A stretch of DNA of 31,464 bases from UBA7683 sp964643895 (GTDB lineage: Bacteria > Patescibacteriota > Saccharimonadia > Saccharimonadales > UBA7683), in contig CAZXUE010000010.1 in the NCBI GenBank assembly GCA_964643895.1, forward strand, positions 1-31,464, in the 5' to 3' direction. Below are positions 13,926 to 23,413 of this stretch, in pieces (the stretch's first letter is position 1; each line of letters opens with the position of its first letter). Below the pieces are notes generated by a model. The model was not told the origin of the DNA and searched no databases. It saw only the letters and a program-made list of their open reading frames with translations. The translations under genes and the position numbers were made by a program.

Positions 13926-16900
13926 ATGGCAACCGATATTGACGAGCGAAACCCAGCAGAAGCAGACTACCGAAAAAAGTTTAACAAGGTAGCCAGTGGC
14001 CCGGATAACGTAGCTCTCGGTGATCAAGCCGAAGCAAATGCACGGGATAACTTTGTTTACACCGGTGATGAAGGAAGGGATTCGCTTGCTGCAGCAGAAA
14101 GAGGAGGCAGCGCCTCAGAAGGAACCAAGGCCGCCAAAAAAGAGCTCAAGGAGCAGCGTGGCATTAAAAACCAGGCAAAAGGAAGATTCGCCTCTACGTT
14201 TATTGGCAGCGGCCGGTCAAAAACTAAAAAGCGCGTTCGCGTCTGGCTTTTTGGAACTTTTGGTTTTGGAACGGTATTAGTGCTGCTCTTCTTANNNNNN
14301 NNNNNNNNNNNNNNNNNNNNNNNNNNNNNNNNNNNNNNNNNNNNNNNNNGGGGTAAAGCAACTTGCTATTGTTGTTAAGAATTATGGGATGTACCGCCTC
14401 AATCGCCTAAGCCACAACGTCACCGTACGGCTCATTGAGGGTGACGTACGCGTCAAGTCCGGTAACGGACTAAGTAGCGTAACCCCGAGTAGCAACCTGG
14501 ATAAGCTCAAGAACAACTTTGACATCGAAAGGGTACTTAAAACTCTTGAGGATGAAAACGCTTTAAAATATGTACGAGATGCCGACAATAATATTAAGAG
14601 CATCGTCTTCAATGGAGGCGAAGAAATATCTCTTGATGGGCTACGAGCAAACCCACTGAGGCGAGCAGATGCATACACAGAGCTCTCCGATTCAATACGA
14701 AAATTCAGCCCTGAGCTTGCAGAGACATCAACACTAGTAGGCAAGACCTCCGATGGTGTTTTTGAGCGAGTTGGGGTTAGACGCCTGAGGTGGTCAGAGA
14801 AGCAGCTCGCTAAACTACGCGCAACAAAGTCACCCAAGGCTGCGCTAGGAGTGGAGCAGACCGAGCAGCTGGATCGCGTAGTTGGTAGCCCCGACAGGGT
14901 TTCTACCGGTGATCCTGAAATAGATGCCGCGAGGCAAGCGGCAGACGAGAATGTCGAGAAGGTGGCCGCCGAAGGCATTGATAATCCGGTAGCCGATGTT
15001 GTGGATGAGCAAATCGATGCCATGGGTAAAAGCGGGCGACTATTGAGCAAGCACGCCGCAGGGCAGCTACTTGAGGGTGCAACAGCAGTGGTTGTGTATA
15101 GTCTCTGTACCATAAATGCAATTAACGAATCGTACCCAGCCACACTCAGGCAAAGCAATGACGCATCTGTACGGCAGGCAGCACAACTTCAAGCAGCATC
15201 TGACCAGATATCAGAAGGTGCTTTGAACGCTGCAGCCGTTGGCGCCGCACGGCAATCACTAGGAAGCTTTAGTGATCAGGCTGGTTATCAGCTGGCAGCA
15301 CAAAACCAAAATTGGCAACAATACCGTCAACTGCCAGACGTAGATACACCTCAACCACGCAACGACAAAGGGTGGATGGGCATATTTGCCAGCATTGCCG
15401 GAGCGACAAACACTGCCTGGAATATCGGGAGATCGACTGTCGGTGGGCAGTGGCAAGAGAAAATACCATACCTAAATGATGTCAGCCCCGCCGCCTGGAC
15501 ATTCACCGAATTCTGCTCAAAAATAAATACTCTTGCTGGAGGCCTTATCTTTGGTCTTGGCACAGCTGTTATCGAACAGGTCGCACTAAACGCCGTGTGG
15601 CCAGGCGGTGGAACGGCCGTAGGTGGTGCTACCAAAGAAGCAAGCGAGGGTATGTTCAGGAGACTCCTGACAGCCGTGACCGAAAAAGGCATATCGGGGA
15701 TTATTCGAGAAGCAATCCAAGGAGTAATTGAAAATACAACCAAAAAAATTAGTGACATAACTGTACGTAAAATTCTCGCTGCATTTGTCAAGAAAGGAAC
15801 GCCGATTGCGCTTGAAACCGGAGCAATGATAGGAATGACTTACTTAATTATTAAACTCGCCAATGGCGTAGGAGGACATACCTATACCGGCACATCGGAT
15901 GAAGATGCTGGGGGCAAATCTATGGCTGGTACAAATGTTATGCAAGCAAGCCTCCTGAGAACTCGTATGCACGGGGTGCCAACCGATGCGGTCACAAATG
16001 CGTCGTATCGGAAACAGCAATATGCAGATTACCTCAAGGAACAGTCTTCTAAATCATTTGCATCTCGAATGTTTGATTTTAAAAATCCGTACTCAACAGC
16101 TTCTCGTATAGCAGTATACAGCCCATACAATGTAGAAACCACCAAGACCTTTGCTCTCAATACCCTTAGCCCTATCAACTTACTTTCTCCGAAATACGCC
16201 TTTAGTCTGATCGGCTCAAAGCTTGCGCCAGACAGCACAGCTTACGCTCAGTCCGCAGCCACCCTTCAAGACGATGACGAGGCAAACAACAACATACAGC
16301 AATGGGGCTACACGCTTGAAGAAGAAGAGTTGATGAAGACTGATGAGTACTCGCTTGCCAGCATATCCGATTGGGCGGATACACCGTCGGGCAAGGAGAT
16401 CATCCAAAATTACGATGAAAAATACGGTGCTTGCTACTCAACCAAAAACGAGATGTCGGACATTCTTCTCAATGAAGACAAGTCTGGTTTGTTTAAAAGT
16501 CAGAGCGGAGACACATTGAAGGATCGGTGTCTCGACAAGCTACCGGATGAAAATAAGTTAACGAAAGACCTGTTCAGGTGGCGCCTTTATAGGACAGATG
16601 TTATTACAATAGATGAAGCAATCGACCTCCAGGAGGTAACCGAAAACAGCACGAACACGTCAGGAGATAGTGCAAGTGCCGGAGAAATAACTGACGATTC
16701 CACTGAAACCCCTTGTGCCGAAGGAACTGAAGATCTTGGCGAAAGAGATGATGCCTACAACGACGGCAAGCGTATAAAAATTAGACTGTGCGCAATAAAT
16801 AGCATCCCTGGCGGTTCCGAGGAATCAAATGGTGGCGTACCGAATGCAAACGGAAGAGCACTTGTTAGTTCGATAGCGTCAGAGGCTTGGCAGAAGCTGG

Positions 16901-17238
16901 GCGAGGCCGCAAAGGCCGCCGGAATCCCACTATCTGCTGGTAGTAGTTGGCGAACAATGGCCCACCAAGAGCAGCTTTGCAGAGATGATGATAAATGCCC
17001 TGGCGGAAACTACAATGATGTTGCGAAGCCCGGCACCTCAAACCATCAGGCAGGAACAGCAATCGATATTAGCCAAATATATCAATCCGTGAACGGTCCA
17101 TCTAGTGGTAGGTCATGCACAAACCCTCAAACCGCTGATAACGCAACCTACAAGTGGGTGGCGGCAAACGCACGAAGTTTTGGTATTAAAAACTACGCCA
17201 ACGAAGCCTGGCACTGGGGGACATCAGAGGCATGCTAG
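13926..17238 (+). CDS. Large T4SS-locus membrane protein with C-terminal M15 (VanY-type) peptidase
   Basis: A single gene split by the 55-N gap 14295-14349. The first part (MATDIDERNPAEADYRKK...) is charged and ends in a basic stretch and a membrane helix (VWLFGTFGFGTVLVLLFL). After the gap the frame is open from GVKQLAIVV to 17238, so an ATG at 14389 need not be a start. About 1,100 aa are expected. The middle has Ala-rich stretches, several hydrophobic helices (about 15500-15860) and polar regions. The C-terminal ~145 residues are an M15 D,D-carboxypeptidase/peptidase domain with SxNHxxGxAxDI-type SNHQAGTAIDIS (His 17044, Asp 17065) and EAWHWG (His 17212). The role is probably cutting peptide stems where the machine crosses the wall. 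GGAG is well placed before ATG 13926. The stop overlaps the next start by 7 bp. Confidence 0.82.
14295..14349. other. 55-base assembly gap inside the M15 membrane protein gene
   Basis: A run of N. The frames before (codon phase of 13926) and after (phase of 14389) do not match at the nominal length, so the gap size is an estimate. Missing sequence probably encodes the end of the first membrane helix and what follows it. Confidence 0.95.
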
Positions 17239-19085
17239 CAAAATTCATTAGCAAGCTTCTGATTGTGGTACTGCTAGCTGGTATTTTAATTTCACTGAGT
17301 TCGCCAAGTAAATCCATCGCCATTACAAGAAACCGCTTAAACTCCCTCATTAATAACAGGCCCTTCTATGATGCTGATGGTGATAATATTTGTTCAACTG
17401 CAAGTAATGCCACTTCAACAGCAAGTGACTCCGACCAGCTTTATATGCTTGGGGACTCTATCACCGTAGGTATGCAAGCCGAAGGCATCGAGGCAAAGTT
17501 TGTAGAAAAAGACTGGAACCCGACAATCAATGCCGTGAGCGGCAAGCAACTAAACGGCTGGGGTCTGAATGAACTTTCAAGCAACAAAGAGGTTATTGCC
17601 AAGGCAGGAGTGGTAATAGTAGGCCTGGGCACAAATGATGCGGTCTCTTCAGCCAAGCACCCCGAACTTGCCGAAACATTTAAAACAAATGTTGGTGCAG
17701 CGATAGATACAATAAAAACAGCCAATCCTACTGTTAGAATATTCTGGACCAATCTTGCAACCACCCGGTCAGACATTAACATGGCTTTATTCAACAGTGT
17801 GATTAGCGAACTCTCAACAAGCAAAGGGTTTTCCGTGATTGACTGGGGGAGCATAGGAACAGACCTTCTCGCAGATGGCATCCACCCGACCAAGCCAGAA
17901 GGATACACAAAGCTAATGGAGCTTGTTTTAACCGCTACCGGGTCTTCAGCTGCCCCGGGTGCACTTAAGTCTCTCGGCGGATGTGTGTGTACGGTTGCCG
18001 GGTCAGCAGGAAATGCTGTAGATGCAATTAGAGGTCTGCCAGAATACTGGTTCAACCTTATATCTGAAGCAGCCAGCAAGTACCCCGATGTTGATGCCCG
18101 GCTTGTAGCGGCAACGCTCTGGATTGAAAATCGTGGCTGGCCAGACCCTAATAAAAAGTGGGCTACGAGTTCGGCGGGCGCAGGAGGCCCATGGCAGTTT
18201 ATCAATTCAACTTGGGCAAGTATGGGACAGGATGGTGATGGTGATGGAGTTAAAGATAGGAACAATCCAAAAGACGCCGTACTTGCAGCCTTTGAACACC
18301 AACGTGGATCGGCAGGAAAACCAATTGCAGCAGAATACAACGGTAACGCCGAGGAGTCATTTCAGATCATTGTTTTTAAACGCGATAATCAAAATCTCCT
18401 TTCGTATCTTGCAAAGTATAACGGACGCGGAGCTCCTGACGGTGTAAAGCTGACCAATTTTCCAAGAAAAGAAAATGCCGACTACGTAATAATGGGGTAC
18501 TGGTTGCTGGCTACCAACTTTGAAAAAACCTGGAACACAACCAATTGGGGTGAATTTATTGACGCCAGTAGTACATCAGGATCTCCGGGGGCAACGGGGT
18601 CGGCAGGATCGGGTGGATGCAATTCCGGGTCGTCAGGACAAGTAGTGGGTAACTTTGCGTGGCCGGTTGATAAGAAGTTCTGGGATGAGCATCAAAGCTG
18701 GTTCACAAAACCACACCATGACTACCCAGCCTCTGACATACCGGTTCCAAGTGGTACGCCGGTATACTCTATCTCGAGCGGAACGGTTATATCAGTTTCA
18801 GATGGGGGAGCGTGTGGAACTGGTGTATTTATAAACGAAGGTACGGCAATTTTTGGCTATTGTCACGGAACCCCGAATACAGTTGAGGTTGGAGTTGGCC
18901 AATCTATTTCCGCCGGCCAAAAGATTATGCTATCAGATAATACCGGAAGGTCGTCAGGACCCCACCTTCATGTACAGATCAAGAGGGGGGGTGTCAGTGT
19001 CTGCCCCCAAGATCTCTTCAAAAAACTTGGCTCCGGGGAAGAAATTAACTTAAAAGATCTACCATCAAGTGGTTGTAGTTACTAA
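17232..19085 (+). CDS. Secreted three-domain cell-wall enzyme: SGNH hydrolase + lytic transglycosylase + M23 peptidase
   Basis: 617 aa with an N-terminal signal or anchor helix (residues 5-23). Domain 1 (about 68-240) is an SGNH/GDSL hydrolase with GDSIT (S76), GLGTND (N135) and DGIHPT (D215, H218). Such enzymes often remove O-acetyl groups from peptidoglycan. Domain 2 (about 268-435) is lysozyme-like, an SLT/MltB-type transglycosylase, with WIENRG (E299 as candidate acid) and GAGGPWQFINSTW. Domain 3 (about 470-600) is an M23/LytM endopeptidase with HHDYPASD (H496, D502), CHG (H545) and GPHLHVQI (H578, H580). Gly/Ser linkers separate domains 2 and 3. One protein could therefore de-acetylate, cut glycan and cut peptide. 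It overlaps the M15 gene by 7 bp, so it belongs to the same operon. The target may be the cell's own wall or a host cell's; the sequence does not say which. Confidence 0.92.
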   Translation: MLAKFISKLLIVVLLAGILISLSSPSKSIAITRNRLNSLINNRPFYDADGDNICSTASNATSTASDSDQLYMLGDSITVGMQAEGIEAKFVEKDWNPTINAVSGKQLNGWGLNELSSNKEVIAKAGVVIVGLGTNDAVSSAKHPELAETFKTNVGAAIDTIKTANPTVRIFWTNLATTRSDINMALFNSVISELSTSKGFSVIDWGSIGTDLLADGIHPTKPEGYTKLMELVLTATGSSAAPGALKSLGGCVCTVAGSAGNAVDAIRGLPEYWFNLISEAASKYPDVDARLVAATLWIENRGWPDPNKKWATSSAGAGGPWQFINSTWASMGQDGDGDGVKDRNNPKDAVLAAFEHQRGSAGKPIAAEYNGNAEESFQIIVFKRDNQNLLSYLAKYNGRGAPDGVKLTNFPRKENADYVIMGYWLLATNFEKTWNTTNWGEFIDASSTSGSPGATGSAGSGGCNSGSSGQVVGNFAWPVDKKFWDEHQSWFTKPHHDYPASDIPVPSGTPVYSISSGTVISVSDGGACGTGVFINEGTAIFGYCHGTPNTVEVGVGQSISAGQKIMLSDNTGRSSGPHLHVQIKRGGVSVCPQDLFKKLGSGEEINLKDLPSSGCSY

Positions 19086-19095
19086 GAAGGATACT

Positions 19096-20595
19096 ATGTT
19101 GAAAACGTACTTGCATCCCAAAAACATACTTCTCGGAACGCTCGTTATTAGTGTATTGCTTATATGGTATATCTGTGCAAATTATACGATCATGAATATT
19201 GACCTACCGGATAGCGACGGAGAGCTTCAACTCAGTACAGAAAAATTTCCAAGAAACTGGCTACTGAAAAGTGGCATGCACGTAATTGAGACTGGTACTT
19301 ACACCTATAGGTATGTCCGTGGAACAGACGAGACTTTGGGAGAAAAAAAGGCTAAACCCTTGCGTATTAATAAGCTCTCCGTCACAACCTCCCCAAGACT
19401 ATCGGCGAATAAATTATCGGGCGCACTTGGAGTGAGTGGGTGCACAATTGGACCATCAAATGAAGGATCTTATTTCTATTATAATTGCCTGGGACGAACA
19501 TATCTGTATAAACAAACGTTTGGTCAGGGTTTTGAATCACAAATACAACTAGATGGAAGTGACTTTTACAATTTAACCACCCTTAAAAACGGCACCGCAG
19601 TTGGTTTTCTTTACCCGAAGAGGGGAACAGAGAAGATAAGACTTGTACACACCGATGGATCTCGAATAAGTCAGGTTGATTACAAGATTGATGAAACCAA
19701 AGTTCTCGATAGTTATGAGGTTGTTCCGGCTGAAGGGGAGTCTTTTATTGTTGTTGATCAAGAGAATAACCGTGCCTCATACTATCGTAACGCAACCTCA
19801 AAACCCGCTGTACTTAAGTTTGAACTTGACAACTATTTACTTAAAGACGCTGTATTCGGGCTTCATAACAACAGTCTCTATCTTCTGCTGAAGGAGCCCT
19901 CCTCTAATGGTAGTGAGGAATTTAATTCAGTAAAACTCCAAACATACAGCTTCAATAACGGCGATATGGTCTTAGAAAAAACAAAAAAAATACCGTCTGA
20001 GCTGGGTGGCCATATTTTTAGTTTACGGTTTATCAGAGGTGGGGTTATTTTTGAAGGCTCCCAACCACAAGACCTGGTAGTTGGTTCTCTCGAGGGTGGG
20101 GTTTCTGAGCTAGATACCCTTTCTGACGTTGCTAGCAGTGCTATTATCAAAGAAAGGCTTTATTATATTAAAGATGGGGCAATTTACCGATATGATGCAG
20201 CGTCACAAAACTCTCAATTAGCCTTTAACTCACCACGCCTAAAGGTAGGGAAGCTTATTTCTACACCTAATTCAGTCTTATTCACTGCCTCCCCTCAAGT
20301 ATCTAGTAGCCCCACGAGCTACATGTACGAAATTAGCGATATGAAGTGGAAACCAAACAGCATAGAGAACATTCTTCCGTATTCAACCACTGAATTGCCC
20401 ATAAGATCAATGGACTATTATGAAAATAAAATATTTGTGCAGATATTTTTAAACACTTTTGAAACCGATAGAGCAACAAATACCACGGCTTTCTCCCAGG
20501 GTGAATACAATCAAAACAAACAACAGGTTATGGATAAGCTAAATTCTGACGGCCTAAGTACTCGTAATGGATATGAGCTTATATTCAGCTACTAG
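19096..20595 (+). CDS. Unknown membrane-anchored extracytoplasmic protein, possible beta-propeller
   Basis: From ATG 19096 (MLKTYLHPKNILLGTLVIS) with AAGGA 7 nt upstream, 499 aa. One N-terminal membrane helix (about residues 10-30) is followed by a long polar region with no further helices. That region shows repeated short beta-type motifs of the form 'hydrophobic stretch - NG/DG turn - hydrophobic stretch' (for example NNSLYLLLKE, ERLYYIKDGAIYRYD, NSVLFTAS), suggesting a WD40/YVTN-like propeller. I do not recognise the family. It lies 10 bp after the wall-enzyme gene and closes the operon, so it is probably a surface or envelope part of the same machine. It converges on dnaN and their stop codons overlap at 20592-20595. 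An earlier start at 19069 would overlap the upstream gene. Confidence 0.75.
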   Translation: MLKTYLHPKNILLGTLVISVLLIWYICANYTIMNIDLPDSDGELQLSTEKFPRNWLLKSGMHVIETGTYTYRYVRGTDETLGEKKAKPLRINKLSVTTSPRLSANKLSGALGVSGCTIGPSNEGSYFYYNCLGRTYLYKQTFGQGFESQIQLDGSDFYNLTTLKNGTAVGFLYPKRGTEKIRLVHTDGSRISQVDYKIDETKVLDSYEVVPAEGESFIVVDQENNRASYYRNATSKPAVLKFELDNYLLKDAVFGLHNNSLYLLLKEPSSNGSEEFNSVKLQTYSFNNGDMVLEKTKKIPSELGGHIFSLRFIRGGVIFEGSQPQDLVVGSLEGGVSELDTLSDVASSAIIKERLYYIKDGAIYRYDAASQNSQLAFNSPRLKVGKLISTPNSVLFTASPQVSSSPTSYMYEISDMKWKPNSIENILPYSTTELPIRSMDYYENKIFVQIFLNTFETDRATNTTAFSQGEYNQNKQQVMDKLNSDGLSTRNGYELIFSY

Positions 20596-21585
20596 CTCTT
20601 AAGTGGCATGACTATATGTTGATAACCGGTCTGCCACGACCTCACCAGAACCCGATACAGTTCCTTCGATTGATGAGTTGTTATCTCCTATTTGAGAAGC
20701 TATCGAGCTGACGGTGACTGTTTTTTCGTCCTCAGAGGCTTTTATCGTGATGCTACCGCCGCTTTCGCGAGCAAAGAGACCTGCTAACTTTACGGCAGTT
20801 AAAAAGTCGCTCCGAGGGACCACAAAGTTAATTTCGCTTTGTTCGGGAATAAGCTGGCGATACGCCGGATATTGGCCGTCTACCAGCCGACTCACTAGTT
20901 GAACAGTTTCGGTTGCTACCCCAAACTGACCTTCATCAAACTGAAGCGTTGTGGTTTCCTCACCACTGTCCTGCATAATCCTTAATACGTCCTGGAGGGT
21001 TGAGGCGGGAACTACCGCTGAAACCTCAGCATCCGTGGGAGTAAGTTTTTTTTCTGCCAAACGATACCCATCGGTTGCTGCCATTAGAAGATTACCATCA
21101 GCGCTGTGCATATAGACACCTCCGAGTATTGGTCTGGTTTCATCATGGGATGCGGCCAGCATCGTGGTATCGAGCGCATCTTTAAGTTGCTCACTCTCCA
21201 CATCGACAGAAACTCCACCTCCGATGCTTGGTAGTGCTGGAAAATCCTCAGCCGATGAACCCTGTATGTGCGAGCTATATGAGCCGGCGGAAATAAAGAG
21301 TTTTGTTCCTTCAAACACAAGATTAACCGTAAGATCTTTTGGCAATTGAGAGACAAAGTCATGAAGAAGTCGGGCGGGGATAGTTACCGAGCCCGCTTCG
21401 TCTATCTTACCGCTTGCTTTACAAATAATAGCTACCTCCAGGTTGGTAGCTGCGAGCTCCAGTACACCATCTGACGCTTTCAATAAAATATTTGAGAGTA
21501 TCGGCAGGGGAGTACGCGTACTAGCCACTCTAGAAAGAAGTCCGAGCGCCCTATTTAAATTACCTTGTGTTATTTGAATCTTCAT
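20592..21585 (-). pseudogene. dnaN: DNA polymerase III beta clamp with broken 3' end
   Basis: From ATG 21585 (MKIQITQGNLNRALGLLSRV) the frame encodes a recognisable sliding clamp: TPLPILSNILL, RPILGGVYM, ATDGYRLAEKKL, VDGQYPAYRQLIP. It runs to about residue 317 (SGSGEV) and then reads VADRLSTYSHAT and stops at 20599. In another frame the adjacent bases encode GYQHIVMPLKS followed by TAG at 20594-20592, which is the conserved clamp C-terminus. About 40 codons between are missing and the frame is shifted. dnaN is essential, so this is more likely an assembly deletion in a draft genome than a real mutant. DnaN holds polymerase III on DNA. It lies downstream of dnaA, as expected near an origin. 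The TTG at 21597 is not the start. Confidence 0.85.
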
Positions 21586-21828
21586 ACCATACCCCAATCT
21601 ACCAAGATGGTTTCTTTAATTTGTTTATACAAAGTAGTAGTAACAGTAGGGGTTGTGGATGAGTGGGAAAAAACGTCAACTAANNNNNNNNNNAGGGGGA
21701 AAAATGGGGAGAGAACACACTTTGTGCACAACACTTTGCTGGCATTATAGCTAAGACGTGGAAAAACCTTTGTTATACCCATGTGTATCCAAATGCTTCT
21801 CACAGCTTGTACACATTTTATACTCAAC
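21586..21828. other. dnaA-dnaN intergenic region with weak DnaA-box-like sites
   Basis: This region contains N 21684-21693. TGTGGATGA (21654-21662) differs from the reverse DnaA box TGTGGATAA at one base. TTGTGCACA (21722-21730) and TTGTACACA (21817-21825) differ from TTATCCACA at two. No strong AT-rich unwinding run is seen, partly because of the gap. It may be a secondary part of the origin. Confidence 0.35.
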
Positions 21829-23166
21829 CTATCCATGAAGCTTCTCCCGAATCTCAAGCAAGTGCTGCCTGGTTACGAAATCATACCCCAAAAGGCCCTC
21901 TATTTTATCAACTGAATGAATTGCGGTAGTGTGATCTTTTCTACCGAGTTCAGTGGCAATTTTTGGAAAACTCAGATGCAGCTCACTCCGAAGAAGATAC
22001 ATTGCGACCTGTCGTGGTAGCACAATCTCTTTGTCGCGCTTCGGGCTTAGTAAATCAGTGAGACTGATGTCAAAATGTTGCGCGGTTTTTTCAACTATTG
22101 TTTTTGGAGTAAGATGGCGCGGTCGATGCTGGCGACCCTTAAGGAGTGCCTGCGCTGTTGCAAGATCAGGCTCAAGACCGCGTAGTTCGCAAAATGCCAG
22201 GAGCTGGTTCAGCGAGCCCTCTAGTTCGCGAATATTGGTTTGGATTGCTTTTGCTAAAAATTCAACCACCTCAAGTTCAAGTGTTACGCCGTGTTGATTT
22301 GCTTTTGTTTGCAGAATTGCTTGACGGGTTTCAAAGTCTGGCGGTTGAATATCAATAGCCATGCCCCATTCGAACCGGCTTCGTAGGCGCTCTTCAAGGG
22401 TTGGTATTGCCTTCGGAGGCTTATCGCTCGTTAAAATAATCTGCTTATTAGCCTGATGAAGGGCGTTAAAAGTGTGGAAGAATTCTTCTTGAGTCTTCTC
22501 TTTACCTGCAATAAATTGAATATCATCAATAATTAAAACATCAGCACTTCGGTACCGATCGGCAAACCCCTGTTTTTTAAATCGAATACTATCCAAAAAC
22601 TCGTTTACAAAAGTTTCAGTGGAAACATACATAATCTTTGCCTCTGGTTGATGTGCCAAAATGCCATTGCCAATTGCTTGAATGAGGTGCGTTTTACCAA
22701 GCCCAACACCGCCGTAAATAAAAAGCGGGTTGTATTTTTGGCCGGGATTTGCAGCAATTGACTGACCTGCTGCGTGGGCTAATTCGTTCCCGGAACCAAC
22801 AATAAAGTTGTCAAAGGTATACCGTTCATTTAGGATTTGCTGCACATTTCTTTTGCGGGTAGAGGAGGGCTGTTGTGGTTTTACGCCTACAACACTGGTT
22901 TTAGTAGGGGTTTTTGCGGAAGTCGATGATTCTATGGTGTAGGTAATGTGTCTTGCTGTAAGACCATTTTTTGCGAGGAGCTCTTTAATAGTTGCGTCAT
23001 ATTTAACCTCAAGCTGTTGTTTGGCAAAAATGTTCGGCACCGTAATCCGTAGATTACCTTCGTTATTCTCAACAAGTGCGGTATTGCGAAACCAAGTCAC
23101 AAAACTAGCCCGTGAAACCGACACCTCGATTTCGGCCAGAACCGACTTCCATACAGCACTATCCAT
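21829..23166 (-). CDS. dnaA: Chromosomal replication initiator DnaA
   Basis: At 445 aa this is normal length. Domain I (residues 1-75) begins MDSAVWKSVLAEIEVSVSRA, and a linker runs to about 105. The AAA+ domain begins LNERYTFDNFIVGSGNELAH and has Walker A GGVGLGKTH (152-160), Walker B VLIIDDIQF (210-218) and sensor ILTSDKPP. The C-terminal helix-turn-helix has the signature DHTTAIHSVDK (411-421), which reads DnaA boxes. DnaA binds and opens oriC to start replication. GGAG lies 8 nt before the ATG at 23166. Its promoter (23197-23226) overlaps a DnaA box, consistent with self-repression. Confidence 0.98.
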   Translation of the reverse strand: MDSAVWKSVLAEIEVSVSRASFVTWFRNTALVENNEGNLRITVPNIFAKQQLEVKYDATIKELLAKNGLTARHITYTIESSTSAKTPTKTSVVGVKPQQPSSTRKRNVQQILNERYTFDNFIVGSGNELAHAAGQSIAANPGQKYNPLFIYGGVGLGKTHLIQAIGNGILAHQPEAKIMYVSTETFVNEFLDSIRFKKQGFADRYRSADVLIIDDIQFIAGKEKTQEEFFHTFNALHQANKQIILTSDKPPKAIPTLEERLRSRFEWGMAIDIQPPDFETRQAILQTKANQHGVTLELEVVEFLAKAIQTNIRELEGSLNQLLAFCELRGLEPDLATAQALLKGRQHRPRHLTPKTIVEKTAQHFDISLTDLLSPKRDKEIVLPRQVAMYLLRSELHLSFPKIATELGRKDHTTAIHSVDKIEGLLGYDFVTRQHLLEIREKLHG

Positions 23167-23196
23167 AACTCCCGCTCCTTTTGCTCTACGCTAACT

Positions 23197-23226
23197 ACTA
23201 TACACAAAAATGTGAGTTTTCCACAA
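23197..23226 (-). promoter_or_regulatory. dnaA promoter overlapping a DnaA box
   Basis: On the reverse strand, TTGTGG (23226-23221) and TATAGT (23202-23197) are 18 bp apart. The -35 box shares bases with DnaA box 1 (23217-23225), so DnaA bound there would block polymerase. Confidence 0.6.
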
Positions 23227-23329
23227 CCGTACGCAAAGAAAAATAGAATGCACAGAAAGTTTATTGTTTTCCACAGGCACATAATAACAGAGGTGAATGT
23301 GTGGAGAATTAAGAGAGGTGTGTGGAAAA
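23217..23329. other. Probable oriC: four DnaA boxes between dnaA and rpmH
   Basis: TTTTCCACA occurs at 23217-23225 and 23267-23275. Its reverse complement TGTGGAAAA is at 23321-23329, and a one-mismatch copy TGTGGAGAA is at 23300-23308. The outer boxes face each other across an A/T-rich stretch (about 23231-23290) that could unwind. The dnaA-rpmH gap is the usual origin site in many bacteria. Box sequence TTTTCCACA differs by one base from the E. coli consensus TTATCCACA, and its repetition suggests it is the lineage's own consensus. Confidence 0.65.
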
Positions 23330-23337
23330 GGCAAGTA

Positions 23338-23346
23338 TGCTATAAT
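23338..23346 (+). promoter_or_regulatory. Extended -10 promoter of the rpmH operon
   Basis: TGCTATAAT gives a TG-N extended -10 with a perfect TATAAT (23341-23346). The -35 region (about 23318-23323) is poor and overlaps DnaA box 4, so DnaA could also affect rpmH-rnpA-yidC-jag transcription. Confidence 0.6.
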
Positions 23347-23413
23347 TACTTCTATCAATTTCATCAAATAACTGCTGCAATAAATGCGGCGATGTCAAAA
23401 GAAGGATACAGCA

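Noticed and set aside
14389..14391. ATG as the start of a separate M15-domain gene
   Set aside because: The frame is open back to the gap at 14349 with protein-like sequence, and no Shine-Dalgarno precedes the ATG.
14382..15158. 258-codon minus-strand frame
   Set aside because: Antisense to the M15 membrane protein; Ser/Leu-rich and without motifs, as expected from the reverse of an Ala/Asp-rich gene.
17441..18340. 299-codon minus-strand frame
   Set aside because: Shadow of the three-domain wall enzyme, whose catalytic motifs are all on the plus strand.
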